DNA of 64,000 nt, taken from NCBI RefSeq assembly GCF_024763615.1, contig NC_077222.1:5394001-5458000 (forward strand), given 5' to 3'. The position numbers and the translations under genes were made by a program. This document shows, one piece after another, positions 45,110-56,800 of this stretch. Every line of letters starts with the position of its first letter. Positions within the stretch are counted from its first letter, which is position 1. Below the pieces are notes generated by a model. It ran no database searches. It had not been told where the DNA came from and worked only from the letters and a program-made list of their open reading frames with translations. This DNA is from Phlebotomus papatasi. Lineage: Eukaryota; Arthropoda; Insecta; Diptera; Psychodidae.

Positions 45110-45708
45110 ATGGAGGAGTATGCACGTGAACCCTGCCCATATCGCATTGTCGATGATTGTGGTGGAGCTTTTGCCATGGGATGCATCGGTGGGGGTGTTT
45201 TTCAGGCCATAAAAGGCTTCCGAAATGCACCATCTGGCATCAGTAGACGAATGGTGAGGATTCTTTTTGGGGTTTCTAGGGAATGTAGGAGGATTGTTGA
45301 TTGTATAATTCCTTTCAGCTTGGTAGTCTAACAGCCATAAAAGCCAGATCACCAGTTATTGCTGGGAATTTTGCTGTTTGGGGCGGAATGTTCAGCACAA
45401 TAGACTGCACTCTGGTTCACCTGCGCAAGAAGGAAGATCCCTGGAATTCAATAATTAGTGGAGCGGCAACTGGTGGTATCCTGGCAGCTCGAAATGGTGT
45501 TCCGGCCATGGCAGGATCAGCAATTATTGGTGGGGTGTTGCTGGCACTGATTGAGGGAGTGGGAATCCTGTTTACACGACTGTCAGCTGAGCAATTTCGA
45601 ATGCCCAGTCCAACGGATGATCCAGCTGTTCTGGGTGATGCTGCCCAGAGGGATGGCGGTGGCGGAGGTGGATTCAGCTTTGGGCAGTCTCAGCCAAATT
45701 ACCAATAG
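45110..45708 (+). CDS. Tim17: Mitochondrial import inner membrane translocase subunit TIM17
   Basis: Core channel-forming component of the TIM23 complex that imports presequence proteins across the mitochondrial inner membrane. Exon 1 is 45110-45253 and exon 2 is 45319-45708 (phase 0), 177 aa. The hallmark block REPCPYRIVDDCGGAFAMG, then GGGVFQAIKGFRNAP, is followed by the Tim17/22/23 signature KARSPVIAGNFAVWGGMFS and DCTLVHLRKKEDPWN. Four membrane segments are expected (about 17-35, 62-80, 86-104 and 112-130). The paired cysteines near residue 9 and in STIDC can form the known intermolecular-space disulphide. The C-terminal tail is Gly-rich (RDGGGGGGFSFG). GTGAG at 44834 and TTTGAAG at about 45096 suggest a 5'UTR intron. 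Length and motifs are fully typical. Confidence 0.96.
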
Positions 45709-46311
45709 CCTAGTCCATGCAGCCGGCTTCCAGTGTGGACTCTCTAGCTTTTTGTGTGAATGTGCCAGGATCCCCGTGAAAATGTGATACAAATATGCGT
45801 GAGAGATTTGTGAAATGTGTGTTCCGTGAGAGAGATTTTTGCCACCGCAACAAAAAAGAATCTCAAGTGGGAAGAATTTATGAGTAATTTTAACTTCACT
45901 ACTCTCTCCTCGCTTGAGTGAGGGCTGTGCCCTCAGAGGGATTTTTTTTTTCTGGACCTTGGAGACATGCCCATTTGATCATTCCTGGAATACTCCGAGG
46001 GATGCAAAAAAAAACACCGATCCTCTGGATTTATTTGGACACAACAGACACAAAAAGAAAGGTAAAAATTCTCTGTATATAAAAATTATTAATTAAAAGT
46101 TAAGACTACCAAGACCAAAAACAAATCACTTTGGCTCCTTTTGCTGAACCATTACCGCTCTGAATATGGATAGGGAAGTGAGTGTGTATGACAGCCTGCT
46201 TATTCGGTTTTGCGTTAGTGTGCGAGTTTTCAATTCTCGGTTGTTTGCATGCGGGATTTTTATAGTTTCATAGTTTCATTTTCTTAGTTTTTCGCTAATT
46301 TCTTAAGTTTT
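45709..46311. other. TIM17 3' region
   Basis: Holds the presumed TIM17 3'UTR. No gene and no paired repeat ends seen before repeat FF copy 2 begins near 46312. Confidence 0.45.
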
Positions 46312-46433
46312 TTATGTAAAAAGGGACAGATAATCCTAACCGGCTTATTTTAGGTGAGATTCTTAACGTGGCTAACTCGGAATGTATGCAAATTCGATTT
46401 AGAGCTGAAGTTGGGGGACGCCATTCAGTTATC

Positions 46434-46679
46434 TTAACTCTTTCCGGACCGCAGCATATGCTGCAAGCCAATTTCACAATTTTTAATCAAAAATATCTAA
46501 GCTCAGGAATTAATTGAGGTCCTGCAAAAAATATCTTACATTTGGACATCCTTATCGTTTGTAATCATCCACAAGAATCGGATTTTTATCAACTCTGAAT
46601 AATTAAAAAACATTGTTTTTCATAGAAAATGCATATGCTTTTTTGGGTACTAGAGTCCCAAAAGAGACGAAAGAGTTAA
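46434..46679. mobile_element. TTAA MITE family 1, copy E (intact, nested in repeat FF)
   Basis: TTAACTCTTTCCGGACCGC at the left and GAGACGAAAGAGTTAA at the right, 246 bp, inverted relative to copy C. The flanks CAGTTATC and ATCAAATTC join in repeat FF copy 1 (about 32035, reverse complement) as CAGTTATCTTGAATCAAATT, so the insertion duplicated a TTAA-like tetramer. Confidence 0.9.
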
Positions 46680-47053
46680 ATCAAATTCGTGAAATTATAT
46701 AAATTTTGTATTTAAACCAAAATATCAAAGATTTGGATGGAGTGACAGAAAAGTGATATATGGGTGAAACGTAGACCATAATGTTCTCTATAATTTTGCC
46801 GTAGAACTTGATCTCATCGATTACTCAGAAGCCGAGATAATCGAGGTTGTTTGTTTCTGAACTCGTTTTTTCATCCAGAGTTCCCCAAGTGTTCATTTGA
46901 TGAACTTCAACTATATCAAAGAATTGTTGTATTTTGTGAGACTTTCCATTTAAAACCCTATTTTAACTGTCTTGGTCGAGTAGAGGCAGTCAAATTGGCA
47001 TCTGAGTGGTTTCAAAGCGTTATTATGGGAAAAGTCATTTTTTTCACAATTAA

Positions 47054-47474
47054 GAGCAGAATCAAATTGACAGTAAAATGCTCACCGTCACCGGCAAATC
47101 CTCACCGTATTTCGTCAATTTACGCATATTCATTGCAATTCATACGCAAATTCTTCATTACCGTATTACCTTATCTCATACTCGGTGGCACTAAGAGAGA
47201 ATAATATAAGAAAATTGAAGGAATAAAACGAAAATGCGATAAACGGTGAGCACAGAACTGTGCGAAAACCTGTAGCAAAAAAATTCCTACAGTTTTTTTG
47301 CTCACCGTTTTTGGTATTTTCGTTTTATTTATTTTTTTTCTAATTTTCTAATATTATTTTCACCTAGTACCACCGATTATGTGATAACGTATTGAAAATT
47401 TGCGTAAGAATTTCAATAAAATTTTGTAAATTAACAAAATACGGTGAGCATTTACTGTCAATGTGATTCTGCCC
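47054..47474. mobile_element. PIF/Harbinger-like MITE nested in repeat FF
   Basis: Left GAGCAGAATCAAATTGACAG (then TAAAATGCTCACCGT); right, reverse-complemented, GGGCAGAATCACATTGACAG (then TAAATGCTCACCGT), about 33-bp TIRs. Flanked by TAA on both sides (47051-47053, 47475-47477). The uninterrupted site in repeat FF copy 1 (about 31660) has one TAA. A 3-bp TAA duplication with GGGC ends is typical of PIF/Harbinger. Confidence 0.75.
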
Positions 47475-48919
47475 TAAACGGCAAAATCGGACAGATCGCA
47501 TTATCTGATCGAAAAATGCTGTATGGACGAAATGTAGACACAAATGTCCTCTACAATTATGTCGAAGTAATCATCAAAATCGGTTAAGCACGTGTCGAGA
47601 TAATTGAGGTTATGTGATATTGAAATTGGTTTTTCGACTGTGGCGCCCCTGGCGTTGATCCCATGAAGTTTAAATGTTCTAGAAAGTTGTAGCATTTGGT
47701 GAGATCTTTCGTTTAAGCCCCCATTCATCAAAATCGGTCAAATGGAACCAGAGATATGATTTTTTGAATTTCGTGAACTTTGACCCCCCAGTTCTCCGGT
47801 TCAATTGAAACCACAGCGCACTTACGCACCATTTTGGAAACGTCCTAGACTGGACTATAACATACTAAAATTTGATTAACTTGCACAATGCCGTTTTTGA
47901 GAAAAATTAGTTTATATTTCGATGAATTTTGACGCTATCGCAGAGCCGCCTGTGGTGAATTTTTGAACTTCCATCTGAAAGTACTCATCGAGACGAAACC
48001 AAAAACCCAAAATTTAGGTCGATATGTTAATTAGAACCGGAGATAGAGGCCGGTCAATATTCGAAATTTGACCCCTTATAGCTCGGGTCAGAGGTTATGG
48101 ATCGACTTAAGTATTTTTTTGTTTGATAGGTAAAATCAAGGGCTACAACATACTAAAATTTCAGCCCGATTCATAAAGGAATTTTTGAGTTATTTAACTT
48201 AGAAAATTGAAAAATTTTCTTTTTAAAAATAGCGCCTCTAGCGGTAGTTTTACGAACTTGCGATGTTAGAAAGGGAAGTGTAATTTCACGAGAGCTTTCC
48301 AAAAAGCCCTCACTTTTTAAATTCTGACAATTAGAACCGGAGTTATGGCAATTTTAAGAAATTTTTTTTGGACCCTTATAGCTCGGGTCAGGGGGTCGGG
48401 GGACCTTAAGTTTAGTATTGATCGAAAGCCCTAAGACCTAGCTATAACATACTAAAATTTGAGCCCGATCGATGCCATAGGGGCGGAGCCATTAAGAAAA
48501 CAAAAAATGGTGGTATTCAAAATGGCGGAAGGAGGGGTGGGGTTGGGGGGTCAATGCACCAAGTTGCAATTTTCATGCGATACATAACCTTTGCCGAAAA
48601 CCGCAAGTCGATATCTCTTTTAGTTTAGGAGCTATTAAGCTCCAAAAAGCGGCCGGACGGACGGATGGACGGGAACGGTTTTTAGCCATCCATACAAGTG
48701 ATCTGTCACATTTTTTGTAAGACTCTTCCACACTGAGTTTTTACAACGCAATTTAAATTTAAATTATACCTAAAATTTAACTGTCTTTGTGTTAATACAT
48801 CCTAAAATGAATAAATATTTAAATTCATTGACTATTCGAAGATTACATACATAATTTTAATTAATTTATTAGCATGGCCGAAATTACACTCAAAGTGGCC
48901 GAAATTTGACACACTTACC

Positions 48920-49362
48920 TTAACCCATTCAGTCAATGTACCAGAAATACTTTAGATAAAATATTCATATTTTGGGATTAGTTTCCTACAGGTTAATAGA
49001 TGATTTTTTTGAAAAGAAATAATTTTTATCCATTATGGGGGCGCGGGGAGCCTCTGTCAAACACACGTCTTAACGGTCACTGAATTTAAATTCTGTGCAT
49101 TAATTCATTACAAACTCTATTAATTTAGATAGAGTAACTTTCCAAGAACACCAATTGGGAGCTAGAATTCAAATCAGGAAAGAGGATGAAGGCAAATTTC
49201 GATGAAGACTCTGTCGGGCTATTTTTTCCAAGTAATTGAAGGACTAAAGTAACTAAAAATCCATTCCCGACAGAAACTCGAATATCAATTGCCCTGGAAT
49301 AAATCATCTAAAATCACTCACTTTGCGTATGATGTATAATACCATGGTAAGGAATGGGTTAG
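48920..49362. mobile_element. TTAA element (TTAACCYATTC ends), copy 2
   Basis: Inverted relative to 27277-27835. Left TTAACCCATTCAGTCAATG, right AAGGAATGGGTTAG (last base changed). It lacks about 115 bases present in copy 1. It is inserted directly against the GGGTAAGTGTG-type terminus at 48918. Confidence 0.75.
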
Positions 49363-49656
49363 ATAACCACGGTTCACTCACCCCTTCTTTACAGAGAAGT
49401 AGAAATTTTTTTTGAAAAGTTGCACTTTCTATAAATGATGGAAACCACGGAAAGTATTTTATAAAAATCACACAAAATTATATTAAATTTTAAAAATGTT
49501 TAATTTTGAACATATCAGAGTGATACTGCCGTTCTGAAGCCGGGAAGATGCTGCCGGTTTGGGGTTTGGCCATGTTCCGAACAACAATGTTCGCTTTCAC
49601 GTATATGTGTTAGTGTGATTTTGGCATCAGCAGGCTGGTCATACACGATCACTTCC

Positions 49657-50941
49657 CTATCCATCATCCTGCCCATTGCCATTTGCATCATCTTCCTTCG
49701 CTGTGGAGTCCTTGCGCATGGCCAGGATTGAAGGAAAGGCCTGCCCGACGATGGCTCTGAAAGCCTCATCTGTGGACATTAAAGGCTGATTGGAGTTTTG
49801 AAGGGCCTTTATTGCTGCACCTTCTGCTGGAGTTAGTGGCTCTAGATTCTCAAGATTGAGATCTTCAGGCATGCCGACGCCCGAATGAAGTACCAATTGT
49901 TGCGAAATGTTGCAGCATTCAGCCAGAAGGTCAACAGCATTGGCCGAAGGTAGTTTGAGCTCTTTGATTTGTGCGAGGAATTTGAGATTTCTGAGAATAT
50001 CCCTGGCCATATCTCGAATTTGCCTGGAAGTCATCTCGAGTAATTGCTTATTTGACGTCACGAGAAGATTGTTCTTCTGAGTAAGACTAGCTTTCCATCT
50101 GGCCAATTCTTCAACCATCAAGCTGCTGGCTAGAAATTTACTCCGCCACACTTCACTCTGTCCAGCCAGATATTCAATTTGTTCAGTGTGCGTAGAGATG
50201 TTATTGGCAGAGTCTAGCAGTGCTCTGGCCAATTGGAGCTTGTCCTCAGTGAGAACATTGACCCTGGTCTGAATATCCTCTCCCACAGCGGCCACGAGCA
50301 AATTTTTCAATTCTGAATTTACCTGAACCTGGAATTTAAGCTGTCCCTCGAAATATTCCTTCTCCTTCTTCAATTCATTCACTTGAATTTCCAGAGCATG
50401 AATCCTTGCCTCAGAATCTGACATACATCCACTGGTTCCACTTTCCAGCATCCCTCCAGCCTTCTGCAACTGCAGCAATTCACAGGCTTTGATGTCAGAT
50501 AGCTGAGACACCAGAACACCCAAATCCAGATTATTCCGACTCTTCCCTCGCAAAATAGGTGGCTTCCGGTAGGGAATTATAGGAGTGACAGCACCTTTGT
50601 AGGGTTCAAATGGAATAAATCGGGGTTCTCTGTTCCTGGCAAGATTCGTTGATCGATTGGCACTCTGCACGAGATGAGGCACAAGATTGAATATCTTCCC
50701 AACTGGCGCTAGTGGAGATTCTTTGGGTACTGCCCCCTTTTTCCTCTGAACTTCCTTGATACTCTGTCCACTCTGTCCACTTTGACGCACTCTTCCGCTC
50801 TTATTTGCACGGGTATCACCTTCAGATGGTGCACTGTATTCTTGACCATCTCCCTGAGTGCGTTTTCCTGCAAAAAATTGGCCCAATTATTGAAGAATTG
50901 CGTGAAAAATTGCAAAATTTCTGCTAACCTGCTTTCTCCAT
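49657..50941 (-). CDS. BLZF1: Golgin-45 (BLZF1)
   Basis: Golgi tether that binds GRASP55 and Rab2 and helps hold cisternae together. Exon 1 is only 13 bases (50929-50941, MEKA plus one base) and exon 2 is 49657-50867 (acceptor TTTTTTGCAG), 407 aa, close to the about 400 aa of mammalian BLZF1. The N-terminal 110 residues are basic and low-complexity. A long coiled coil spans about 158-285 (IHALEIQVNELKKEKEYFEG). It contains the family signature QVNSELKNLLVAAVGED, followed by a helical region to about 335 and an acidic, disordered C-terminus ending NGQDDG. The canonical C-terminal GRASP PDZ-binding peptide was not obvious. The start ATG at 50941 depends on the small first exon. A short repeat shared with 9.95 kb lies about 75 bases upstream of the ATG. 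Confidence 0.9.
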
Positions 50942-51013
50942 GACTTTCCAAGGGGCACTTTCCCATGGAAGAATTTGCCAAAAATAGGTGTGAAGTTGGC
51001 GTTTCCAGGAGCC

Positions 51014-51120
51014 CACTTTGTGAGAGAAGATTTTACGCGAGTTTCTCTCCGTGACATTTTCGCCTATTTTTCCCACCTGCCTTCTCTCCGTATCCATCGG
51101 AGAGAATCAGGCGAGATTTT
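51014..51120. repeat. Small foldback repeat, copy 2
   Basis: Matches 9952-10062 (ACTTTGTGAGAG, TTTTACGCGAGTTTCTCTCC, GGAGAGAATCAGGCGA). It lies in the 5' flank of golgin-45 and may contribute to its promoter. Confidence 0.6.
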
Positions 51121-51303
51121 TGTGTGGAACTTTTAGTGGAAATCGCTTTTTGACTTTCCGCGCACTGTTTTGCTCGCAAAAAAAAACTGAATACTGAAGT
51201 AATTATAAATTCAATGAATGAATAAATAATTAAATAACATTGTTATAAGCTTTGATTTATTCGTCGCGACTCCTCTTAACACTTATGGTCAGGAGAATCT
51301 CTT

Positions 51304-51447
51304 ACCTAAAAGTACAATGTCTTATGTATTAGATCCCACAAAAGCTGGTAGATAATACCCTGATGGTTTTACCGTACCTAAAAGTACAACGGATTGCTCA
51401 TAAGATCTCAATACAGAGAAATAGGAAATGTTCTGATGGCTCTAGCG
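51304..51447. repeat. Two-unit tandem repeat of about 72 bp
   Basis: TACCTAAAAGTACAA begins both units (51304 and 51375). Both units end in CTGATGG.T.TA.CG, and a third unit start (TACCTGCAAAG) follows at 51448. Otherwise the units have diverged. Confidence 0.6.
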
Positions 51448-51905
51448 TACCTGCAAAGAGAGGAAGTGGTCTTTATCCTAGCGAAAAAGGACCGCCTTCT
51501 TCTCTCTCCTTGTTCCAAGGATGACAAACACGTTTTGCTGAAATTCAACTAATTTATTTGTACAAAATTCAAAATGATTAAACAGATATTCTCGGAAACT
51601 TCAAGTGGAATAATAATAATAATTTTAGACCACAGAATTCTATATCAAGAAGGGAATTGGTATAGGAATCCCATATAAAAAGGTGTTGGATGTCCGTTGG
51701 TTGCAAGAATGATGATAGCGTCACCAACTTTCTTCTTCTCTTTCTTAAAATATCTTTCTTCTTTTCTTCTTTCTTAAAATATCTCAAAAAGTTTTAAAAA
51801 AACTTTCACGACGTCGCCACCGCCATTTGCGTTTTATGATTACAATATTTTGATATTAGTGAAAAATTGAATAAAAATACAATAAAAAACATTTTTGAAT
51901 ATTCA

Positions 51906-51983
51906 ATGGGAGTGAATTGTGTTGTGGAGAGCTGTCGCCTGGACCAGACGAGACAATGTGGGGTTTCCTTCCACTGGCAAGCA
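51906..51983 (+). pseudogene. THAP-domain fragment cut off by a MITE
   Basis: ATG at 51906 opens MGVNCVVESCRLDQTRQCGV, then SFHWQA and a stop. This resembles the first half of a THAP zinc finger (M..C.V..C..........VSFH.FP). After the stop the same frame continues ILREKTA, another stop, and TTAA element copy F begins at 52034. There is no WP..C..H half. It could be the relic of a THAP gene or a P-element-type transposase. Confidence 0.4.
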
Positions 51984-52033
51984 TAAATTCTTCGAGAAAA
52001 AACAGCATAAATCGAATGACTTTGTTTTCCACT

Positions 52034-53187
52034 TTAACTCTTTCGTTTCCTTTGGGACTCTGGGTACCCATGGAAAAAAGATTTTTTTTGGACTATTTAG
52101 AATTGATATAAATCCGATACTTGTGGATGATTACAAACTATAAGGATGTCCAAATCTAGGATATTTTTTGCAGGATCCTAATTAACTCCTGAGCTTTGAT
52201 ATATTTGGTCAAAAATCGTGAATTTACGATTTTCTGCTTCCTTGCAGATATCCTGACTTTTTTTTTATATTTTTAGACCAGAATAAGAAAAAACCTCTCG
52301 GGGCCAATAAGTATGACAACTGACAATTACAGATTACATAAATTCGAAAAACAATTTTTTCTTAAATTTTCATAAAACTTGTTCAAACTTTATGGGTACT
52401 ATCGTCCGCAAAAATCTAGAGATCAAATGTAAGGTTATCCCGCCAATGCCCGCCATTTGCTTTTTGACACCAACTTTGTAAGAAAATTCCAAGCGGGAGC
52501 GATATTTTTGCCAATATGGCCGATAATTTTGACATTTGGCAGCGAGGGAGATTGCTTTTAGGGAAGTTTTTCCTATTCTTCCAGATTTTTGTGAATTCTG
52601 ATTGTCCAGGAAGTGTCTTTTATGCTTTTGAGAAAGCTTAATGTGTCTACAATAACATCGTGTTGAGAGAAATGTGTTTTAAAGTTTTTTTGTGTGAAAT
52701 ATTTTGAGGAATCTGTTGGCAAGCAGGAACTTGATGTCTTCGTGACCACTTCCTGGACATTTCAGAAGATACTGGTCAATAATTCTACTTTTTTTTAGTA
52801 ATCAACCTTGTACAGGAGTCACTTGACACTCAAAAATTATTCACAAAATTGATATTATTGGCTTTGGGAAAATTGAAGTTTGTCTCCTTTTCGTTCTTTA
52901 GGGGGCGAGAGTACCCATGAGTTTTCCAATTTCCCACAGGCGGAGAAAATCCTTTCTCTACAAAAGTATCATATGTGACCACTAAGACTTATGCCCTAGA
53001 CACACTTACGACTTAAGCCGAGAGACAACTTAGTGGAAAATGATGGAAAACTAGTTTGACCAGTATTTCTAGTGTAATTACGCTAAGCCGTCTCTCGGCT
53101 AATCCTCAGGTCTGTCAAGACCCTTACAATAAAGTGAGTTTAACTGAAATTCGTTCGCTGGATATTTTGTGGTCCGGAAAGAGTTAA
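52034..53187. mobile_element. TTAA MITE family 1, long form, copy F
   Basis: TTAACTCTTTCGTTTCC at the left, GGTCCGGAAAGAGTTAA at the right. Nearly full-length match, inverted, to copy D (20940-21965). It is longer because of a further insertion at 52991-53125. Confidence 0.85.
52991..53125. mobile_element. Small element nested in copy F
   Basis: Copy D reads straight through (minus strand GACTTACAATAAAG), while copy F has 135 extra bases between GACTT and ACAATAAAG. The insert has internal GACTTAAGCCGAGAGAC against GTCTCTCGGCTAA. The same vocabulary (TACGACTTAA.CCGAGG, AAGTGTGTCTAGGGCATAAG) occurs at 60566-60960. A CTT duplication is possible. Confidence 0.6.
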
Positions 53188-53439
53188 AACAAAAATTAAG
53201 AGTTTTAAAGAGTTCATGGCCAAGTAAACCGCTAAAAATCTTTTCTATTTCGTATTTATTAAGAAATAAATAGGTTAATCAAAGATCTAATCATTAAATG
53301 GCCACAACTGTTTTTTATTTACGAGAGCTGAAACAATATAATATTAAAATAATAAACAATTTGGAAAATGATTGGTATCAAACTCAAAAAATTTTAAAAC
53401 AATAATAAGAAAAAAGTCTAAAATTCCTGCACAGTTTAT

Positions 53440-53720
53440 TGAAAAAAACCTTCATTGAAATTTAGGAAATTTATAATAAATACATGGAAATTGTATTTTA
53501 TTAAGTGAAATAATCATTTAAAAACTATTTCAAAACTTAAAAAAAACGCGATTATTTTAATTGCTCATTTTTCTATGTAAATTAATCAAACTCTCACCGG
53601 GAAAATACCAACCGAGAATTTTTCCCGGTTTTTGATGAGAAAATTTCGTGGATACCAAATAGGCGAGTTCCACACGGAGAGTTGATCTTTTCCCACAAAT
53701 CAAACTCTCACGTCTGGAAT
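53440..53720. repeat. Interspersed repeat L, copy 2
   Basis: Matches 12387-12675. Ends about 120 bases upstream of the AP-1 sigma ATG, so it may overlap that gene's promoter. Confidence 0.65.
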
Positions 53721-53842
53721 AAAGCCCCAGCAGCCCCAGGCATGTCACGTCACATTGCTGTCAGTATTCCAGGCCCGTCCATCTTTTTATTTTCTGTACA
53801 GTCACCTTTTATCCCCGAAAAAAACAATATTTTCCCTTCAAA

Positions 53843-56800
53843 ATGGTAAGATTTCCTTCTCAAAGTGTTATTGAATCTTTGTATTAACATCAAGTGTGAA
53901 AAATTAAATGTTTTATGGGGTGTTTTTGGGAGTTTTGGAGGAGGTTTCTGTGGCAACAAGAACAAGTGCCCCAGTGACGTCATCAATGGCGTCCGGCTGG
54001 AAAGTTTATTGGAATATCTTCCCATTTTTCAGATGCTTTTTATGCTGTTGTTCAGTCGTCAGGGAAAATTGAGGCTGCAGAAGTGGTATGTGGCGCATCC
54101 GGATAAGGTGAAAAAGAAAATTACGCGGGAATTGATCACAACAATCTTGGCGAGAAAGCCCAAAATGTGTTCGTTCTTGGAATGGAAAGACTGCAAGATT
54201 GTTTACAAAAGGTAAGGAGGCTCTGTCTTTTTGTTTTTTGGGAGGATTTTAGAAAGTTTATTCAACATTTTCAGATATGCGAGTTTGTATTTTTGCTGTG
54301 CGATTGAACAGAATGACAATGAATTGCTAACTCTGGAGATTATTCATCGCTACGTCGAGCTGTTGGATAAATACTTTGGCAGTGTAAGAAAATCGCTTTT
54401 TAGGGCATCAAAAAGGGATATTTCAAGGTTTCTTTTTCTTTGTTTCAGGTCTGTGAACTCGATATAATTTTCAATTTTGAGAAAGCCTACTTTATTCTCG
54501 ATGAACTTCTCGTTGGCGGAGAAATGCAGGAGACATCGAAGAAGAATGTCCTGAAGGCTATTGCTGCCCAGGATGTGCTCCAAGAGGTCAGTACGCCTGA
54601 TGATGCTTATGATTTATAGATCTCCTACCTCTCTATTATCTCTCTATAATAATCCCAATGTTTATCCACAAAACGTGCCGTCAACATTTTCTATTAATGT
54701 GTGTTAAAGGCGCATTTATTGCTGTTTCAAAACCTATTTGTCTTGTGTGTTTTCTCCTGCTTCTACATTTTATTTATAATATTTAAAAAAAATGGAATGC
54801 CAGTGTTCTATGGACTTTGTGTCTCTCAAGCTAAATTTATTCTATAATAATCCTTACAATGAAAACATTTACACAACTTTTCTGCATTTAATACAATTTT
54901 TAGATGTGTTATGAATGGGATTTTTGATCGCAAAACATATCACAACAAAAAAATGGGCAACATTACAAAGTCACACTCAGCAGGATATCAGGATAAAAAA
55001 CTTAACACAGAAAACATGTGAGAGAATGTGTTGTGTGTACGTCTAGTTGATGCTTTTACTTAGAATAGGGTTTATTTTTATCAATCAAATCATTGACATT
55101 AAAAAGTCCATTGGGGTAATCACATATTCTAAATGCTCTAAATTCAAATGCTTATATCTCTGGTGTTTGTGTATCGAATTAAAAATTCTTGGATCATCTT
55201 GCGCAAAATTAACAGGTAGTTTAATCCTTATGGCCTCTACAGACTAAAGAAATTTATGTCAATATTGAAAAAAAATTCCCTAGACTTCTGTAGGAAAAAC
55301 TCTTCAACATGGACATAAATTTCTTTAGTGTGTAGGCGCCATTAATCTGAGGAAGTTCTGTCAAAAAGGGATCCAAATCTTCCGAAAATTGCCTACATAT
55401 TGGCAAGAATTTTTGACAAAAGGATGGTTTTTTGAAGATAATTTGTCTGCGTGCAATTTCTTCGAAAATCGTATCCAATTTTAGGTATTTTTCTTCAAAA
55501 GTTTTGCTTCAAAAATAAATAGCTACATTAGAACAAAATACATCAAAAACGTCTTTGATAGAAGTTTTGAAAGAGATCAACAAGATTCGAGATTTTTTTC
55601 TTGTTTAATTCCTGAAAATAGTGATGAAAATGGTTGTGGAAGTTTCTTAGGATAGTTATTAAGTAATTTTTAAAAGTAAATTCAAAGAAAAGTCCCTCCA
55701 AAACTGCATTGGATTCCATTAAAGCTTCTACACATTGGAAGCAATTTTCGTAAAAAAAACGATTTTTTTTAAGAAAATCATTTGCACTGTAGGTTGAAGT
55801 GTCAAAATTCTATAAAATGGAATTCGCATCAAAAAAATTGCCTACTTGGTATAAATTTTTGACAAAAAGATAGGTTTTTGAAAAAGAATTTGTGTAGGCA
55901 ATTTCTTTCAAAAATCATACCCAATTCAGGGTAATTTTCATCAAAATTTTTTGAAAGAAATTACCCGGTACACATTGGAACAAACTTCATCAGAGATTTT
56001 TGACAGAATTCTTGAAGGAAACCATTGAAGGAAAATTTGTTGTTTCTTGCTGGAAAAAGTGAGAAAAGCGTTTGGTGAAGTTCCTTGCGATAGTATTTAT
56101 TGAATTTTTGTGGCAAAAAAGTAAAAGAGTGTTTTTCTTTTGGAGATCTCGTTCTTGGTGGAATGTGGTCTAGCTTTGAAGGAACATTTTCTCTGATTTT
56201 TCTGGGATTCCTCTGTTGAAAGTGTTTTTGAGATTATCGCGAAAAAAACAACTTTTTTCATAGCAAACTGTGAATTCCTACAATATTTGTAGATAAAAAT
56301 AAAGACAAAGCTTTGAGGTTATGTTCGCATATCCGGAAAGTCAATAGATATGCTAAAGAGTTCATTAATTTCCTCCTTTGCATCATTGTTGTAATCCATA
56401 CGTAGCCACTGTACTGAAGAATACCTCAGGAATACACTGATGCATTAACTTCTGACAATTTCATGGAGAAAAGTCAGAGGAAATGTTTTCCTTCAAAGGT
56501 TGGATCGCTGGATTGGATTCCACGGGGAACGACATCTTCAGAAAAACACTCTTCCTTGTTTTTGGGAATTTTTCCACATAAATTCACTAAATACTATTTT
56601 AAAGAACTTCCACAAACATTTTTCTCGCTTTTTTCAGCAGAAAAACAACATATTTTCATAAAAAAAACAAGTACAGTAGACTCTTCGATATCCAGCACTT
56701 CGATATCCGGGTGACAGCTGCCAAACACTGGCGGTTGATATATTCAAAATTATTTTCACTAAACATGAAGTTTGTCCAGAGTGAATTAAAGTATTATTAA

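Larger units (their letters stand above)
46312..48700. repeat. Long non-coding repeat FF, copy 2 (inverted)
   Basis: Matches 30447-32147 in inverse orientation over its whole length once two insertions are removed (46434-46679 and 47054-47474). Shared phrases include AGGTGAGATTCTTAACGTG, GGGGACGCCATTCAGTTATC, GACCCTTATAGCTCGGGTCA and ATATCTCTTTTAGTTTAGGA. Beyond 48700 it continues into a GGGTAAGTGTG-type terminus (48875-48918), as copy 1 does at its corresponding end. Confidence 0.75.

Noticed and set aside
54350..54583. Antisense frame over AP-1 sigma exons 3-4
   Set aside because: Shadow of conserved coding exons.
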